Shown: piece by piece, positions 46,408 through 57,063 of the stretch | Numbering within the stretch: position 1 is the stretch's first letter | Layout: each line of letters opens with the position of its first letter | Assembly: GCA_013426785.1 (NCBI GenBank) | Contig: JACDZI010000001.1 | Location: 93,425-157,424, forward strand | Source of the DNA: Rhodocyclaceae bacterium | Lineage (GTDB): Bacteria; Pseudomonadota; Gammaproteobacteria; Burkholderiales; Rhodocyclaceae | Direction of reading: 5' to 3' | DNA length: 64,000 nucleotides | The notes under the pieces: generated by a model | Told to the model about the DNA's origin: nothing | Seen by the model: the letters and a program-made list of their open reading frames with translations, nothing else | The model's database searches: none | Position numbers and translations under genes: made by a program

Positions 46408-48390
46408 GTGCCGGGGCTCAACGCGCCGCAGCGCGAAGCGGTTCGCTATCAGGATGGCCCGTTGCTGGTGCTGGCCGGCGCGGGCAGCGGCAAGACCCGC
46501 GTCATCACCGAGAAGATCGCCTGGCTGATCGGCGAATGCGGTCTGGCGCCGCATCAGGTCACCGCGATCACCTTTACCAACAAGGCGGCGCGCGAGATGC
46601 GCGAACGGGCGACCCGGTTGATCGGTGAACGTGCGCAGGAAGTCGGCATCAGCACCTTCCATGCCCTCGGCGCGAAATTCCTGCGCATGGAAGCGAAGGC
46701 TGTCGGCCTCAAGCCGGGCTTTTCGATCTTCGATGCCGGCGACAGTGCCAACCTGTTCGCCGAACTGTTCAAGGACGCCGACAAGGTCCGCCTGAAATTC
46801 ATCCAGCAGCGCATCTCGCTGTGGAAGAACGCGCTGGTCGGCCCCGACGACGCGCAGCCTGAAAACGATCTCGAAGCTGCGGCGGCGCGCGCCTACGCCG
46901 ACTACGAGCGCACGCTCAAGGCCTACCAGGCCGTCGATTTCGACGACCTGATCAGACTGCCGGTGCAACTGCTGGAAAAGGACGAGGAGGTTGCCCGGCG
47001 CTGGCGTTCGCGCATCTGGTACCTGCTGGTGGACGAGTACCAGGACACCAACCGCTGCCAGAACCGGCTGATGCGCCTGCTGACCGGGGAACGTGCCGCG
47101 TTTACCGCCGTGGGCGACGACGACCAGTCGATCTACGCCTGGCGCGGCGCCGACATCGAGAACCTGCGCCAGTTGCAGGCCAATTACCCGCGCCTCAAGG
47201 TGATCAAGCTGGAACAGAACTACCGCTCGACCACACGCATCCTGAAGGCGGCCAACAGCGTGATCGGCCGCAACCCCAAACTGTTCGAGAAAAAGCTGTG
47301 GTCGGACAAGGGACATGGCGATGCCATCCGCGTGATGGCCTGCCGCGACGGCGAACACGAGGCGGAGTGGGTGGTGACGCGGCTGATGGCGCACAAATTC
47401 GAAAGCCGTGGCAAGTGGCGCGACTACGCCATCCTCTACCGCGGCAACCACCAGGCGCGGCTGTTCGAACAGCAACTACGCAACCAGAAGATTCCCTACG
47501 TACTGTCGGGTGGCCAGTCCTTCTTCGACAAGAGCGAGATCAAGGATGTCACCAGCTACCTGCGCCTGCTGGCTAACCCGGACGACGATCCAGCCTTCAT
47601 TCGCGCCGCCACGACACCGAAACGCGGCATCGGCGGCACCACGCTGGCGGCGCTTGGCCAGGCGGCAGGGCGCCGCCACCTGAGCCTGTTCGCCGCGATC
47701 TTCGCGCCGGGCATCGAGGCGGAGATCAAGGGGGCGCCGCTCGCCGCCCTGCGCGAATTCGGCGGCTTCATCAACCGCATCGAATGGCGCGCCAGTCGTG
47801 AAAGGGGCGGGCCGGCCGGGCAGGTGCTCGACGACCTGCTCAAGGCCATCGGCTACGAAGCCTGGCTGTTCGAAAACCAGGAAGTACGCAATGCCGAAGG
47901 CCGCTGCGCCAATGTCCACGACTTCGTCGCCTGGATTGCCGGCAAGGCGGAGGAAGAAATGAAGACCCTGATCGAGATGGCGCAGATGGTGGCGCTGGTG
48001 ACGATGCTCGACAAGCAGGATGAGCAAGCCGACGCCGTGCAACTGGCGACGCTACATGCGGCGAAAGGGCTGGAGTTCCGCCACGTCCATCTGGTCGGCG
48101 TGGAAGAGGGCGTGTTGCCGCATCGCGAGTCCATCGAGCACGGCAATGTGGAAGAGGAGCGCCGGCTGATGTATGTGGGCATCACCCGCGCGCAACTGTC
48201 GCTCAATTTGAGCTGGTGCGCGCGGCGCAAGCAGGGCAAGGAAATCTCCGAGCGAACCATTTCGCGTTTCATCGCTGAGATGGGGGATGACCTGAAGTTC
48301 GACGGCGCCGTCTCGGCAGAGCCGACTTTCGACAAGACGACGGGCAATGCGCGGCTGGCCAACTTCAAGGCCATGCTGCGCAAGACCTGA
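46408..48390 (+). CDS. rep: ATP-dependent DNA helicase Rep (UvrD/Rep family), GTG start
   Basis: LNAPQREAVRYQDGPLLVLAGAGSGKTRVI and SF1 helicase motifs. Confidence 0.94.
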   Translation: MPGLNAPQREAVRYQDGPLLVLAGAGSGKTRVITEKIAWLIGECGLAPHQVTAITFTNKAAREMRERATRLIGERAQEVGISTFHALGAKFLRMEAKAVGLKPGFSIFDAGDSANLFAELFKDADKVRLKFIQQRISLWKNALVGPDDAQPENDLEAAAARAYADYERTLKAYQAVDFDDLIRLPVQLLEKDEEVARRWRSRIWYLLVDEYQDTNRCQNRLMRLLTGERAAFTAVGDDDQSIYAWRGADIENLRQLQANYPRLKVIKLEQNYRSTTRILKAANSVIGRNPKLFEKKLWSDKGHGDAIRVMACRDGEHEAEWVVTRLMAHKFESRGKWRDYAILYRGNHQARLFEQQLRNQKIPYVLSGGQSFFDKSEIKDVTSYLRLLANPDDDPAFIRAATTPKRGIGGTTLAALGQAAGRRHLSLFAAIFAPGIEAEIKGAPLAALREFGGFINRIEWRASRERGGPAGQVLDDLLKAIGYEAWLFENQEVRNAEGRCANVHDFVAWIAGKAEEEMKTLIEMAQMVALVTMLDKQDEQADAVQLATLHAAKGLEFRHVHLVGVEEGVLPHRESIEHGNVEEERRLMYVGITRAQLSLNLSWCARRKQGKEISERTISRFIAEMGDDLKFDGAVSAEPTFDKTTGNARLANFKAMLRKT

Positions 48391-48399
48391 AGCTAGGAA

Positions 48400-49263
48400 C
48401 TACCGGTTTCCCCGGTCGAGGATCGCCTGCGCCGCTGCCACCACCTCCGCTTGTCGCTCGTCGTTCAGCCCGTTCATGTGCGACGCGAACCACGCGAGAC
48501 TGGCTGAAGGGATCAGGTGCTTGGCCTGGGCCAGGTCGTCTGGCAGCGCCGGGTTGTCGGCGCCGGTGGCGAGGTGGCGTGCGGTATCGAGATAAAGCTT
48601 GCAGAGGTTCGCTCGCACATTGTCGGCGCCGCGGATCAACTGGATCAGCAGGGGCGGCAGCGCCCACACGGTGGCGCACTTAAGCGAGAGGTCGCGGAAA
48701 CGGAAGCCGCAGGCGAGATTTTGTGCCTCGGCGGATCGGGCGGCACGGCCGCTGACCAGCGCATCCTCAGCCGCCAGGGGCAATTCGGGGGCGAAATGCC
48801 ACAGCAGCAGTTCGCCGATCTCGGCGAGCAAGGCGGCCATGGCGACTTCTTCGGGCGCGATGTCAAGGCGAGCCTTGCCCCACATCTGGGCGATCTGGCT
48901 GGCGAGAATGGCGCGGGCCGAGCAGCCCAGCAGGCCGAGATTGCCGGTACCGGTTTCGGGACTGCCCAGCAGCAGGTTGCGAAACCCCTTGACGCCGATT
49001 TGCATCACCGCGCCAAGTGGCGTGGTGGTGTCGTGGCCGAGCCGCTGGGTGCGGCGTTTTTCGGCCTCGCGCAGCAGGCGCAGACACAGGAAGGGATCGC
49101 TGATCACCAGCGAAGTCAGATCAGCAGCCGACAGGTTCTCACCCTGGGTTTCCTCCAGCGCCCGCAGCATCAGCTTGCTACGCCCCATGCAGGGGATGGC
49201 CTGGGCTGTCAGGTATGCCGCCCATTGATCGACGCCCCAGTGTTTCTGGTAATCCGTCAACAT
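48400..49263 (-). CDS. HDOD domain protein
   Basis: ADLTSLVISDPFLCLRLLREAE, GVKGFRNLLL. Confidence 0.8.
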   Translation of the reverse strand: MLTDYQKHWGVDQWAAYLTAQAIPCMGRSKLMLRALEETQGENLSAADLTSLVISDPFLCLRLLREAEKRRTQRLGHDTTTPLGAVMQIGVKGFRNLLLGSPETGTGNLGLLGCSARAILASQIAQMWGKARLDIAPEEVAMAALLAEIGELLLWHFAPELPLAAEDALVSGRAARSAEAQNLACGFRFRDLSLKCATVWALPPLLIQLIRGADNVRANLCKLYLDTARHLATGADNPALPDDLAQAKHLIPSASLAWFASHMNGLNDERQAEVVAAAQAILDRGNR

Positions 49264-50462
49264 GCTTTGAGCGCAGCGATGCGCGCCTCGCGAATACGCA
49301 ATGAAATCTGTACCGGATCGGCGCAGGCCTTGGCAATGGCGCCAGCATCGACGGCCTGCACGGCCGCCAGCGTCTGCCGCCAGAGAGGCGCCGGTGCATA
49401 GGGCCGTTCTGCGAATCCCAGCCGGCCACGATCGTCAGCCTCGCAGGCGCCCAGTACTTCGTCGAAGCGCGCCGGGCGGCGCAGCGCGTCGCAGCATTCG
49501 AGAATCTTCAGTTTCGTTTCAGGGCGCAATTCGGCGATCTTGGCCATGTCGCCGTGATAGCGGGCGACCAGTCGGGCCACGTCGCGGCATTCGGCCGGCA
49601 CGCGCAGGCGCTCGCACAACGGTTCGAGCAGTTCGACACTTTTCAGTTCATGGCCGAGGTGGCGCGGCAGGATATGGGCAGGCGTGACGCCCTTGCCAAG
49701 GTCGTGGGTCAGGGCCGCGAAGCGTGCCGGCAGCGACAGGCCGAGGCGTGCTGCCATGTCGATGACCATCATCACGTGCACGCCCGTGTCGATCTCCGGG
49801 TGGTAATCCGCGCGCTGCGGCACGCCCCACAGCCGGTCGAGTTCCGGCAGCAGTTTTGCCAGTGCGCCACAGGTACGCAGGGTTTCGAACATGCGTGACG
49901 GCATCGCTTCCATCAGGCTGCGGGCGAGTTCCTGCCAGACGCGTTCGGCCACCAGCGCATCGACCTCGCCGTTCTCCACCATCTGACGCATCAGCGCAAG
50001 GGTTTCCGGAGCCACCGAAAAATCCGCGAAGCGCGCGGCGAAGCGCGCCAGCCGCAGGATGCGCACGGGATCCTCGGCGAAGGCCGGAGAGACATGGCGC
50101 AACAGATGGTTTTGCAGATCATCCTGTCCGCCATAGGGGTCGATCAGCACACCCTCTTCGCTGCGCGCCATCGCGTTAATGGTAAGGTCGCGGCGTGCCA
50201 AGTCCTCGTCAAGCGTCACGTCGGGCGCAGCGTGGAAGGCGAAGCCGGCGTAGCCCGGCGCGGTCTTCCGTTCGGTCCGCGCCAGCGCGTATTCCTCATG
50301 AGTCTTGGGGTGCAGGAACACCGGGAAATCTTTGCCGACCGGTTTGAAGCCCTGGCCGAGCAACTGTTGCGGCGTGGCGCCAACGACCACCCAGTCGCGA
50401 TCCTGTACCGGCAGGCCGAGCAGTTCGTCCCGCACCGCGCCGCCGACGCAGTAGACCTGCAT
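49257..50462 (-). CDS. cca: Multifunctional CCA-adding tRNA nucleotidyltransferase
   Basis: MQVYCVGGAVRDELLGLPVQDRDWVVVG, LARRDLTINAMA, HD region. Confidence 0.95.
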   Translation of the reverse strand: MQVYCVGGAVRDELLGLPVQDRDWVVVGATPQQLLGQGFKPVGKDFPVFLHPKTHEEYALARTERKTAPGYAGFAFHAAPDVTLDEDLARRDLTINAMARSEEGVLIDPYGGQDDLQNHLLRHVSPAFAEDPVRILRLARFAARFADFSVAPETLALMRQMVENGEVDALVAERVWQELARSLMEAMPSRMFETLRTCGALAKLLPELDRLWGVPQRADYHPEIDTGVHVMMVIDMAARLGLSLPARFAALTHDLGKGVTPAHILPRHLGHELKSVELLEPLCERLRVPAECRDVARLVARYHGDMAKIAELRPETKLKILECCDALRRPARFDEVLGACEADDRGRLGFAERPYAPAPLWRQTLAAVQAVDAGAIAKACADPVQISLRIREARIAALKAC

Positions 50463-50466
50463 CGGA

Positions 50467-51342
50467 TCAGCCGGCCAGATAGCCGGGCACCACGTCGTCC
50501 AGCGTCGTGGCCGGCAGGCCGAAGGGCAAGGTGCAGCCGGCGGGACAAACATTCGGCACCTGCATCGAGCGGACGTTGTCGCGCGTCATCGGGCCGTTGG
50601 GCACGAATTCCATCAGGCGCGCCTGCAGGTAGGACAGGCTAAGGGGCAGGCCGATGATCGGGCGCGGATGGCCGCTGACCTGGCCGGCGTAGGCCACCAG
50701 TTCGCGCAGGGTATACACGCGCGGCCCGCCCAGCGGGTAGGTCTGCCCCTCGCTCTCGGGCCGGTCGAGGCTGGCGACCACGGCGGAGACGACGTCTTCG
50801 ATCCACACCGGCTGGAAACGCGCTTCCGGACAGGCGAGCGGCACCAGCGGGGCGATTTTCAGCAGCCCGGCGAACAGGGTGAGGAAGGAGTCGCCCTGAC
50901 CAAAAATGACTGAGGGCTGGAAGATCGTCGCGGCGGGGTAGGCAGCCTTCAGCGCCGCCTCGCCGGCCGCCTTGGTGCGCAAATAGATCGAGGGTGCATC
51001 CACGGCCGCGCCGAGTGAGGAGATATGCACCAGCCGAGATACCCTGGCCAACTGGGCAGCGCGGGCGATCTTGCCGGGCAGTTCGGCATGCACGCGCTGG
51101 AAGTCGCCCTTGAGCACGCCGACCAGGCTGATCGCGATGTCCTGGCCAGTCATCAGGCTGCCGAGCGCTGCCTCGTCATGGACGTCGGCAGCGATGATGG
51201 TGACACGCGGCACACCGACCAGATGCCGGGCGCGCTCCGGACTGCGCGTCGGCAGGGTCAGGGAAAAGTCGGCGCTGGCGAGACGGCGGGTCAGGGCAGT
51301 ACCGACAAAGCCGGCACCGCCGATCAGCAGGACTTTTCTCAT
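50467..51342 (-). CDS. Complex I NDUFA9-like NAD(P)-binding protein
   Basis: VLLIGGAGFVGTALTRRLASADFSLTLPTRSPERAR. Confidence 0.88.
   Translation of the reverse strand: MRKVLLIGGAGFVGTALTRRLASADFSLTLPTRSPERARHLVGVPRVTIIAADVHDEAALGSLMTGQDIAISLVGVLKGDFQRVHAELPGKIARAAQLARVSRLVHISSLGAAVDAPSIYLRTKAAGEAALKAAYPAATIFQPSVIFGQGDSFLTLFAGLLKIAPLVPLACPEARFQPVWIEDVVSAVVASLDRPESEGQTYPLGGPRVYTLRELVAYAGQVSGHPRPIIGLPLSLSYLQARLMEFVPNGPMTRDNVRSMQVPNVCPAGCTLPFGLPATTLDDVVPGYLAG
51264..51287 (-). repeat. Dispersed repeat copy inside the NDUFA9-like gene
   Basis: aaaagtcggcgctggcgagacggc, 1 mismatch; encodes RLASADF. Confidence 0.85.
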
Positions 51343-53321
51343 GGCAGGCTCTCCGCAGGAGAGTCACCGAAGTCGCGCGGCCTTACGGTGCCAAGTCGCT
51401 GCGTCAGCGTCGGGTTCGGTCCGCCCATCAGGGCCGCATAGTGAATGGTGTTGGCCAGCACCTTCTTGACGTAATCGCGGGTCTCGTTGAAGGGGATGGA
51501 TTCGGCGTAGATGGCGCCTTCCAGCGCTTGGTCGGCGCGCCATTTGCGGGCCCGGCCGGGTCCGGCGTTGTAGGCGGCCGAGGCGAGCGCCGGATGGTTG
51601 TCGAGGCTGTCCATCACCATCTTCAGGTAGTTGGTGCCGAGCGTCACGTTGATGCCCATGTCGGTCACCCTAGCGGGATGGTAGTTCGCCATGCCGATCT
51701 TCTTGGCGACCCACTTGGCGGTCGCCGGCATCAACTGCATCAGACCCTTGGCGCCGGCGCCCGACTTGGCATCAAGGATGAAGCGGCTTTCCTGCCGCAC
51801 CAGCCCATAGACCCACGCCGGGTCGAGCCCGACCGTGCGCGCCTGAGGTTCCACCTGGCCGAGGAAGGGCGTCGGATAACGCTGGACGAAATCATGCTCG
51901 ATGCGGGTGCGGTCGGCCGTATTGATGGCACGGTCGATCACCTCCTGACGCCGCGCAAATTCGGCAGCGGCGAGTAGTTGGCGGTCATTCATTCCCTGCA
52001 GCGCCCAGTTCCACTCGCGCACGCCCTCGAGCCGCAGGTCGTTACGGATCAGCGCGATACCGCGCACGAGGCTGGGGTTCGCGGCGGCTGCGGCGATTTC
52101 CTCGGCGAAGGGCGGCAGGGCGCGGGATGGGATCAGGTAAGGCTCGCCGAGTGCCTCGCTGGCAAGGATGCCATAGAAGTTGGGCTGGCCGGCGATACGC
52201 TGGAACTGCAGGCGGGCACCTGCCGTGTCTTTGTTCACGGCCTGGGCACGGGCGCGCCAGTAGATCCATTCCGGCTGGGTGGCGAGCGTCTCCGGCAGGG
52301 CGGCGCTGGCGCGGGCGACGGCCGGCCAGTTGCCGGCGCGCAGGGCGGCACGGATGCGCCAGGCCTGCTGTTCTTCATCCATTGCCCCACCGAGGATTGC
52401 TGCTTGGTCGAACCAGGCGGTGGCTTCGGCCTGATGACCCATGGCGGCGGCGAGCGCGAACCGCCCCCAGACGAAGCTGCGCTCGGTAGTTGTAAAACGG
52501 GATTCGATGTCGCGCCAGCGGGCGGCGGCGACATGCACCTCGCCGCGTGCCATGCGCAGCACCGCGAACATCGCCAGTTCCCGGCTGCGCCGTGTGTCGG
52601 CATAGTCCGGGGGCAGCTTGGCGAGGTAGCGGACCGGGTGTTCGATGATCGATTGCAGCGAGAGCCAGGACGGTTCCTCCCGATCCGGTAGCCAGCCGGC
52701 GAGGACACGGGCTTCCTTAATTTTGCCCTGCGCGAGTTGCCGGCGCAGCCGTTCCCACAGCGCATCGGCGGGTAGTTCGCCAGCAGCCGCGAGCCTGCCC
52801 ATTGGCACCAGGCAGGGGTCGGCCAGCGCAACGGTGTTACCGAGCAGGGCGATTGCATCGGGAATGGCTTCGGGTTCGCCGAGGTGCAGGCGGATGTCGA
52901 GGCCGCGGCACTGCGCCTCGGCGTCGGGTCGCTGCAAGTGGGCGAACTGGATGCGTGCTTCACTCCAGTCCTCCTGGCGTATCAGCCATTTCAGCCAGTC
53001 GCCGCGCATCTTTTCGCCGAGATAGGTGCCCGCATGACGTTCGACGAAAGCCGCCACGCCGGCATCCGAACCGTCGTCCAACTGCTGGACAAGCTGGAAG
53101 TGCTCGGCCCAGGGGATGAGCGGATGAGTCTTGAGATTTACGACAGCTCGATTGAGTTTCGCCCGGTCACCCCTGGCGAAAGCATCGCGGACCACCGCGA
53201 AGGTGGCATCCTCGGCATGACCGGGCGCAGCCCAGGCTGGTACTACTAGCATCAGGACGCAGACCCCGACAACATGTATTAACGGTGCACTATTGATTAT
53301 CATCTTCCCAGAGTAGCACAC
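51339..53321 (-). CDS. Soluble lytic murein transglycosylase (Slt family)
   Basis: YGLVRQESRFILDAKSGAGAKGLMQLMPATAKWVAKKIG, LASAAYNAGPGRARKW. Confidence 0.93.
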   Translation of the reverse strand: MCYSGKMIINSAPLIHVVGVCVLMLVVPAWAAPGHAEDATFAVVRDAFARGDRAKLNRAVVNLKTHPLIPWAEHFQLVQQLDDGSDAGVAAFVERHAGTYLGEKMRGDWLKWLIRQEDWSEARIQFAHLQRPDAEAQCRGLDIRLHLGEPEAIPDAIALLGNTVALADPCLVPMGRLAAAGELPADALWERLRRQLAQGKIKEARVLAGWLPDREEPSWLSLQSIIEHPVRYLAKLPPDYADTRRSRELAMFAVLRMARGEVHVAAARWRDIESRFTTTERSFVWGRFALAAAMGHQAEATAWFDQAAILGGAMDEEQQAWRIRAALRAGNWPAVARASAALPETLATQPEWIYWRARAQAVNKDTAGARLQFQRIAGQPNFYGILASEALGEPYLIPSRALPPFAEEIAAAAANPSLVRGIALIRNDLRLEGVREWNWALQGMNDRQLLAAAEFARRQEVIDRAINTADRTRIEHDFVQRYPTPFLGQVEPQARTVGLDPAWVYGLVRQESRFILDAKSGAGAKGLMQLMPATAKWVAKKIGMANYHPARVTDMGINVTLGTNYLKMVMDSLDNHPALASAAYNAGPGRARKWRADQALEGAIYAESIPFNETRDYVKKVLANTIHYAALMGGPNPTLTQRLGTVRPRDFGDSPAESLP

Positions 53322-53336
53322 TGATTTTCACTCACC

Positions 53337-53936
53337 ATGACAGATCACCCTGGGCAATCCCTTGTTAATTTCGCTACTGCCCGTGCTGCGCTGCGGCGCG
53401 AGAAGATCGCTGCCCGGCTGGCACTGCCGGCAACGGAGCATCAGCTTGCCAGCCGGCACATTCGCGACCGACTTCTGGCCTGGCTATTGCCGAGGCCACC
53501 CGGAATCATCGCCTTCTGTGCCCCGGTGCGGGCAGAGGTCGATTGCGAGCCCGTGATCCTCCGGCTGATCGAGGCTGGCTGGCTGGCAGCCATGCCGGTA
53601 GTGGTAATGCCTGCCGCACCGATGCAGTTTCGTGCCTGGACGCCAGAAACACCAATGACAGTCGACCCACATGGCATTCCCGTGCCGGAGACGCAGAACT
53701 GCCTTTCCCCCACCGTCGTGCTCTTGCCGCTGGTGGCCTTCGATCAGGCGGGCTATCGGCTCGGCTATGGCGGCGGGTATTTCGACCGCACGCTGGCGGT
53801 AGCAATGCCTCGCCCCTTGACGGTTGGCGTAGGTTTCGATCTGGCACGGGTGCCAACGACGCATCCTGGCCCTCAGGATTTCCCACTCGATGCCGTAGCT
53901 ACCGAATGTGATAGGCTGAATTTTAATAACTCTTGA
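53337..53936 (+). CDS. 5-formyltetrahydrofolate cyclo-ligase
   Basis: VVLLPLVAFDQAGYRLGYGGGYFDRTL. Confidence 0.93.
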   Translation: MTDHPGQSLVNFATARAALRREKIAARLALPATEHQLASRHIRDRLLAWLLPRPPGIIAFCAPVRAEVDCEPVILRLIEAGWLAAMPVVVMPAAPMQFRAWTPETPMTVDPHGIPVPETQNCLSPTVVLLPLVAFDQAGYRLGYGGGYFDRTLAVAMPRPLTVGVGFDLARVPTTHPGPQDFPLDAVATECDRLNFNNS

Positions 53937-53970
53937 TTTTCCGCAGGCTCCGTTCGATCATTAGAGAAAC

Positions 53971-54930
53971 TTGATAGATTTCTGGCAGTTCAAAATGCTT
54001 CCGACTGACACATTTCCCCTCATAACCTTACAGCCTGTCGCCAATTCCGGCAATGTTTGGATCGGTTTTTTGCTGAAGAGCGATGTACCCTTTGATCAGG
54101 CATCACTGGTTCGCGTCCTGAATGGTTACGGACTGGCGGAAATCCTGCAGAACGTATCCTGCGATGTAGTGGTCGATTCGGTCGGACTGGAGCCGGCATT
54201 CCTCGACAGCTATCCGGCTGGCCGGCTGGTACTGCGCTCTGTTGGCGAGGCACTGCCTGTGGTGGCGTCCGCCATCGCGTCGGTGCCGCTTATGCCCAAG
54301 GGTGATCCGACCGGGCGCAGCCTCCTGCTCAAACTATTGTCGCTGGTGACTTCCGATGCCGATTCCGCCGAGATCGAGGCGGTCATCAAGCGTGACACTA
54401 ACCTGTCCTACCAGTTGCTGAAGCTGGTGAATTCGGTGGCCTTCGCGCCCAACAAGAAGATCACCAATTTCGCCCAGGCCATCGCGATACTGGGACGGCG
54501 CCAGTTACAGCGCTGGTTACAGCTGCTGCTTTACGCCCGGCCGCATGGCAGCCCGGTCGCCAGCCCGTTATTGCCGCGCGCGGCCTTACGCGCCAGCCTG
54601 ATGGAAACCATCGCAAAACGCCAGGGACTGTCGCACGAATTGCAGGACCATGCTTTCATGGTAGGCATGTTCTCCCTGCTTGAATCACTCTTCGGCTTGC
54701 CGCTGGTCAATATCATCACCCCGCTCAATCTCTCGGATGACATCATCCAGGCACTGACCGGTGGCGCGGGGCAACTCGGCAAACTGCTCTTGATGGTGGG
54801 GGAGAGCGAAGCGGCACCTTCCCCGGCTTTGGCTGCCGGCCTTGAGGCCGCAGGCCTGACACGCGAAACCTGGGCTGCGGCCCTCGTCGAGGCGGTACGC
54901 TGGACAGTACAGGTCAGCCGCGAGGCCTGA
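53971..54930 (+). CDS. HDOD domain signalling protein
   Basis: IEAVIKRDTNLSYQLLKLVNSVAFAPNKKITNFAQAIAILGRRQL. Confidence 0.85.
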   Translation: MIDFWQFKMLPTDTFPLITLQPVANSGNVWIGFLLKSDVPFDQASLVRVLNGYGLAEILQNVSCDVVVDSVGLEPAFLDSYPAGRLVLRSVGEALPVVASAIASVPLMPKGDPTGRSLLLKLLSLVTSDADSAEIEAVIKRDTNLSYQLLKLVNSVAFAPNKKITNFAQAIAILGRRQLQRWLQLLLYARPHGSPVASPLLPRAALRASLMETIAKRQGLSHELQDHAFMVGMFSLLESLFGLPLVNIITPLNLSDDIIQALTGGAGQLGKLLLMVGESEAAPSPALAAGLEAAGLTRETWAAALVEAVRWTVQVSREA

Positions 54931-54951
54931 CGACGAGAGCGGGCAGGTCAG

Positions 54952-57063
54952 GTGATCAATACTCCTCTCTCCGACATGGATAAGGCACACGATCTATGCG
55001 CCACAGCGCGCAGCACCCCCGGCGGCTGTCTGCTGGCCAACCAGGTGCAGATACTCGACCAGATTCACGAATCCGTGATCACGATGGATCTGGGTGGTTT
55101 CATCACCGGCTGGAACAAGGGGGCCGAGCAGTTGTTCGGCTACAGCACAGATGAAGCCGTGGGCAAGCATATCCTTTTTCTCTATGCCGACCCGGATGCT
55201 GAGGACGACAGCGAAGGGTTTCACGATGCCTTCCTTGAGAATGGCGGACGTGAGATGGAGGTACGCCGCCGCCGCAAGTCCGGCGAAATATTCTGGGCCA
55301 GCCTGCAACTTTCTCTGAATCGTGACGAAATGGGTCAGCCGATGGGATTGATCGGCTACCTGTCCGACATTACCGCACGCGTCGAGGCAGAGAAGAGCAT
55401 GCGCCTGCAGTCGCGCATTTTCGAGCACAGCTCGGAAAGCATCCTCATCACAGATACGGACAAACGTATCCTGTCAGTCAATCCCGCTTTTATCAAGATC
55501 ACCGGCTACAGCGAGGTGGAGGTCGTCGGCCAGACTCCCCACTTTATGCGTTCAGAACGACATACGATCAAATTCTACGAGGACATCTGGCGCCACGTTG
55601 AAGAGGAAGGTTGCTGGCACGGCGAAGTGTGGACACGCCGCAAGGACGGCCGCGATTTTCCGAGCTGGGCTTCGATCAGCCTGGTGAGGAACCGCCAGGA
55701 TCAGGTGGTGCATTACTTTTCGATCTTCACCGACATCACCGAACGCAAGTTGGCCGAGGAACGCATCCATCATCTGGCCTACTACGATGACCTGACCGGC
55801 CTGCCCAATCGTTCGCTCCTGTACAAACTGATCGATCAGGCACTCGTCGAGGCGCAGCGCAACCGCTTGCATGGCGCCCTGCTGTTCATCGACCTCAACC
55901 GCTTCAAGCCGATCAACGATACGCTCGGCCATGCCATCGGCGATCGTCTGCTGCAGCAGGTCGGTGAGCGACTGCGCGTTGCCGTACGCAGCGAGGACGT
56001 TGTAGCGCGACTGGGAGGCGACGAGTTCGTTGTGGCGCTGTTCGACATCACGCGCCGCGAACATGCAACCGTGGTAGCTCAGAAGATCATGACGGCGCTC
56101 GATCCCCCATTCTGGATCGAGGCGCACGAACTCAAGATCAGCGCCTCCATCGGCATCAGTATCTATCCGCGCGACGGTTTCGACACCGAATCGCTGCTGC
56201 GCATGGCCGACATTGCCATGTATCGCGCCAAGCAGAGCGGGCAGGACGGCTACGCCTTTTACAGCCACGAGATGAACCAGCGGGCGCTCGACCGGCTGAA
56301 GATCGAATCAGGCCTGCGTCATGGCATCGACAACGGCGAACTGCTGCTGCACTACCAGCCGAAAGTCGACATCGCCAGCGGCCGCATCGTCGGTGCCGAA
56401 GCGCTGGTGCGCTGGTATCCCCCATCGGGCAGCATGGTACCGCCAGGCGAATTCATTCCGATCGCCGAGGAATCGGGTCTGATCGTGCGCCTGTCGGCGT
56501 GGGTACTGGAGGCTGCCCTGGCGCAGGTCCAACGCTGGCGCGCGGCGGGCCTGCCGCTCGTCAAGATCGCCGTCAACCTCTCGGCGCGCGATTTTTCACC
56601 CAGTCTCGCGGAGCGCCTGCAGTTGCTGCTGGACAGTCATGATGTACCGCCGGAATGGCTGGAACTGGAGATCACCGAAGGGATGCTGACGCACAGCAGC
56701 GACGAGGTCGTCGCCATGATGGATGCCCTGAATGCGCTCGGCGTCTCCTTGGCACTCGATGACTTCGGTACCGGCTACTCAAGCCTGTCCTATCTCAAGC
56801 GCTTTCCCATCCATACCCTGAAGATCGACCAGTCCTTCGTGCGCGGGATTCCTCACGATGGTAACGACTGCGCGATTGCGGGGGCAATCGTCAGCATCGC
56901 CCAGCGCCTCGGCCACAATGTCATCGCCGAAGGGGTCGAGACCCATGCCCAGCTCGAGTTTCTGAAAGCACTCGGTTGCCAGGAAATTCAGGGTTACCTG
57001 TTTTCGCCGCCAGTGCCACCCGAGAAACTTGAGGCCATGATCCGCGCTGGCAAGACGCTCTAA
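54952..57063 (+). CDS. PAS-PAS-GGDEF-EAL protein
   Basis: ARLGGDEFVVALF, GAEALVRWYPP, DDFGTGYSSLSYLKRFP. Confidence 0.93.
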   Translation: MINTPLSDMDKAHDLCATARSTPGGCLLANQVQILDQIHESVITMDLGGFITGWNKGAEQLFGYSTDEAVGKHILFLYADPDAEDDSEGFHDAFLENGGREMEVRRRRKSGEIFWASLQLSLNRDEMGQPMGLIGYLSDITARVEAEKSMRLQSRIFEHSSESILITDTDKRILSVNPAFIKITGYSEVEVVGQTPHFMRSERHTIKFYEDIWRHVEEEGCWHGEVWTRRKDGRDFPSWASISLVRNRQDQVVHYFSIFTDITERKLAEERIHHLAYYDDLTGLPNRSLLYKLIDQALVEAQRNRLHGALLFIDLNRFKPINDTLGHAIGDRLLQQVGERLRVAVRSEDVVARLGGDEFVVALFDITRREHATVVAQKIMTALDPPFWIEAHELKISASIGISIYPRDGFDTESLLRMADIAMYRAKQSGQDGYAFYSHEMNQRALDRLKIESGLRHGIDNGELLLHYQPKVDIASGRIVGAEALVRWYPPSGSMVPPGEFIPIAEESGLIVRLSAWVLEAALAQVQRWRAAGLPLVKIAVNLSARDFSPSLAERLQLLLDSHDVPPEWLELEITEGMLTHSSDEVVAMMDALNALGVSLALDDFGTGYSSLSYLKRFPIHTLKIDQSFVRGIPHDGNDCAIAGAIVSIAQRLGHNVIAEGVETHAQLEFLKALGCQEIQGYLFSPPVPPEKLEAMIRAGKTL

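Noticed and set aside
48307-48330. Repeat-like GCCGTCTCGGCAGAGCCGACTTTC near the end of rep
   Set aside because: Three or more mismatches; not counted among good copies.
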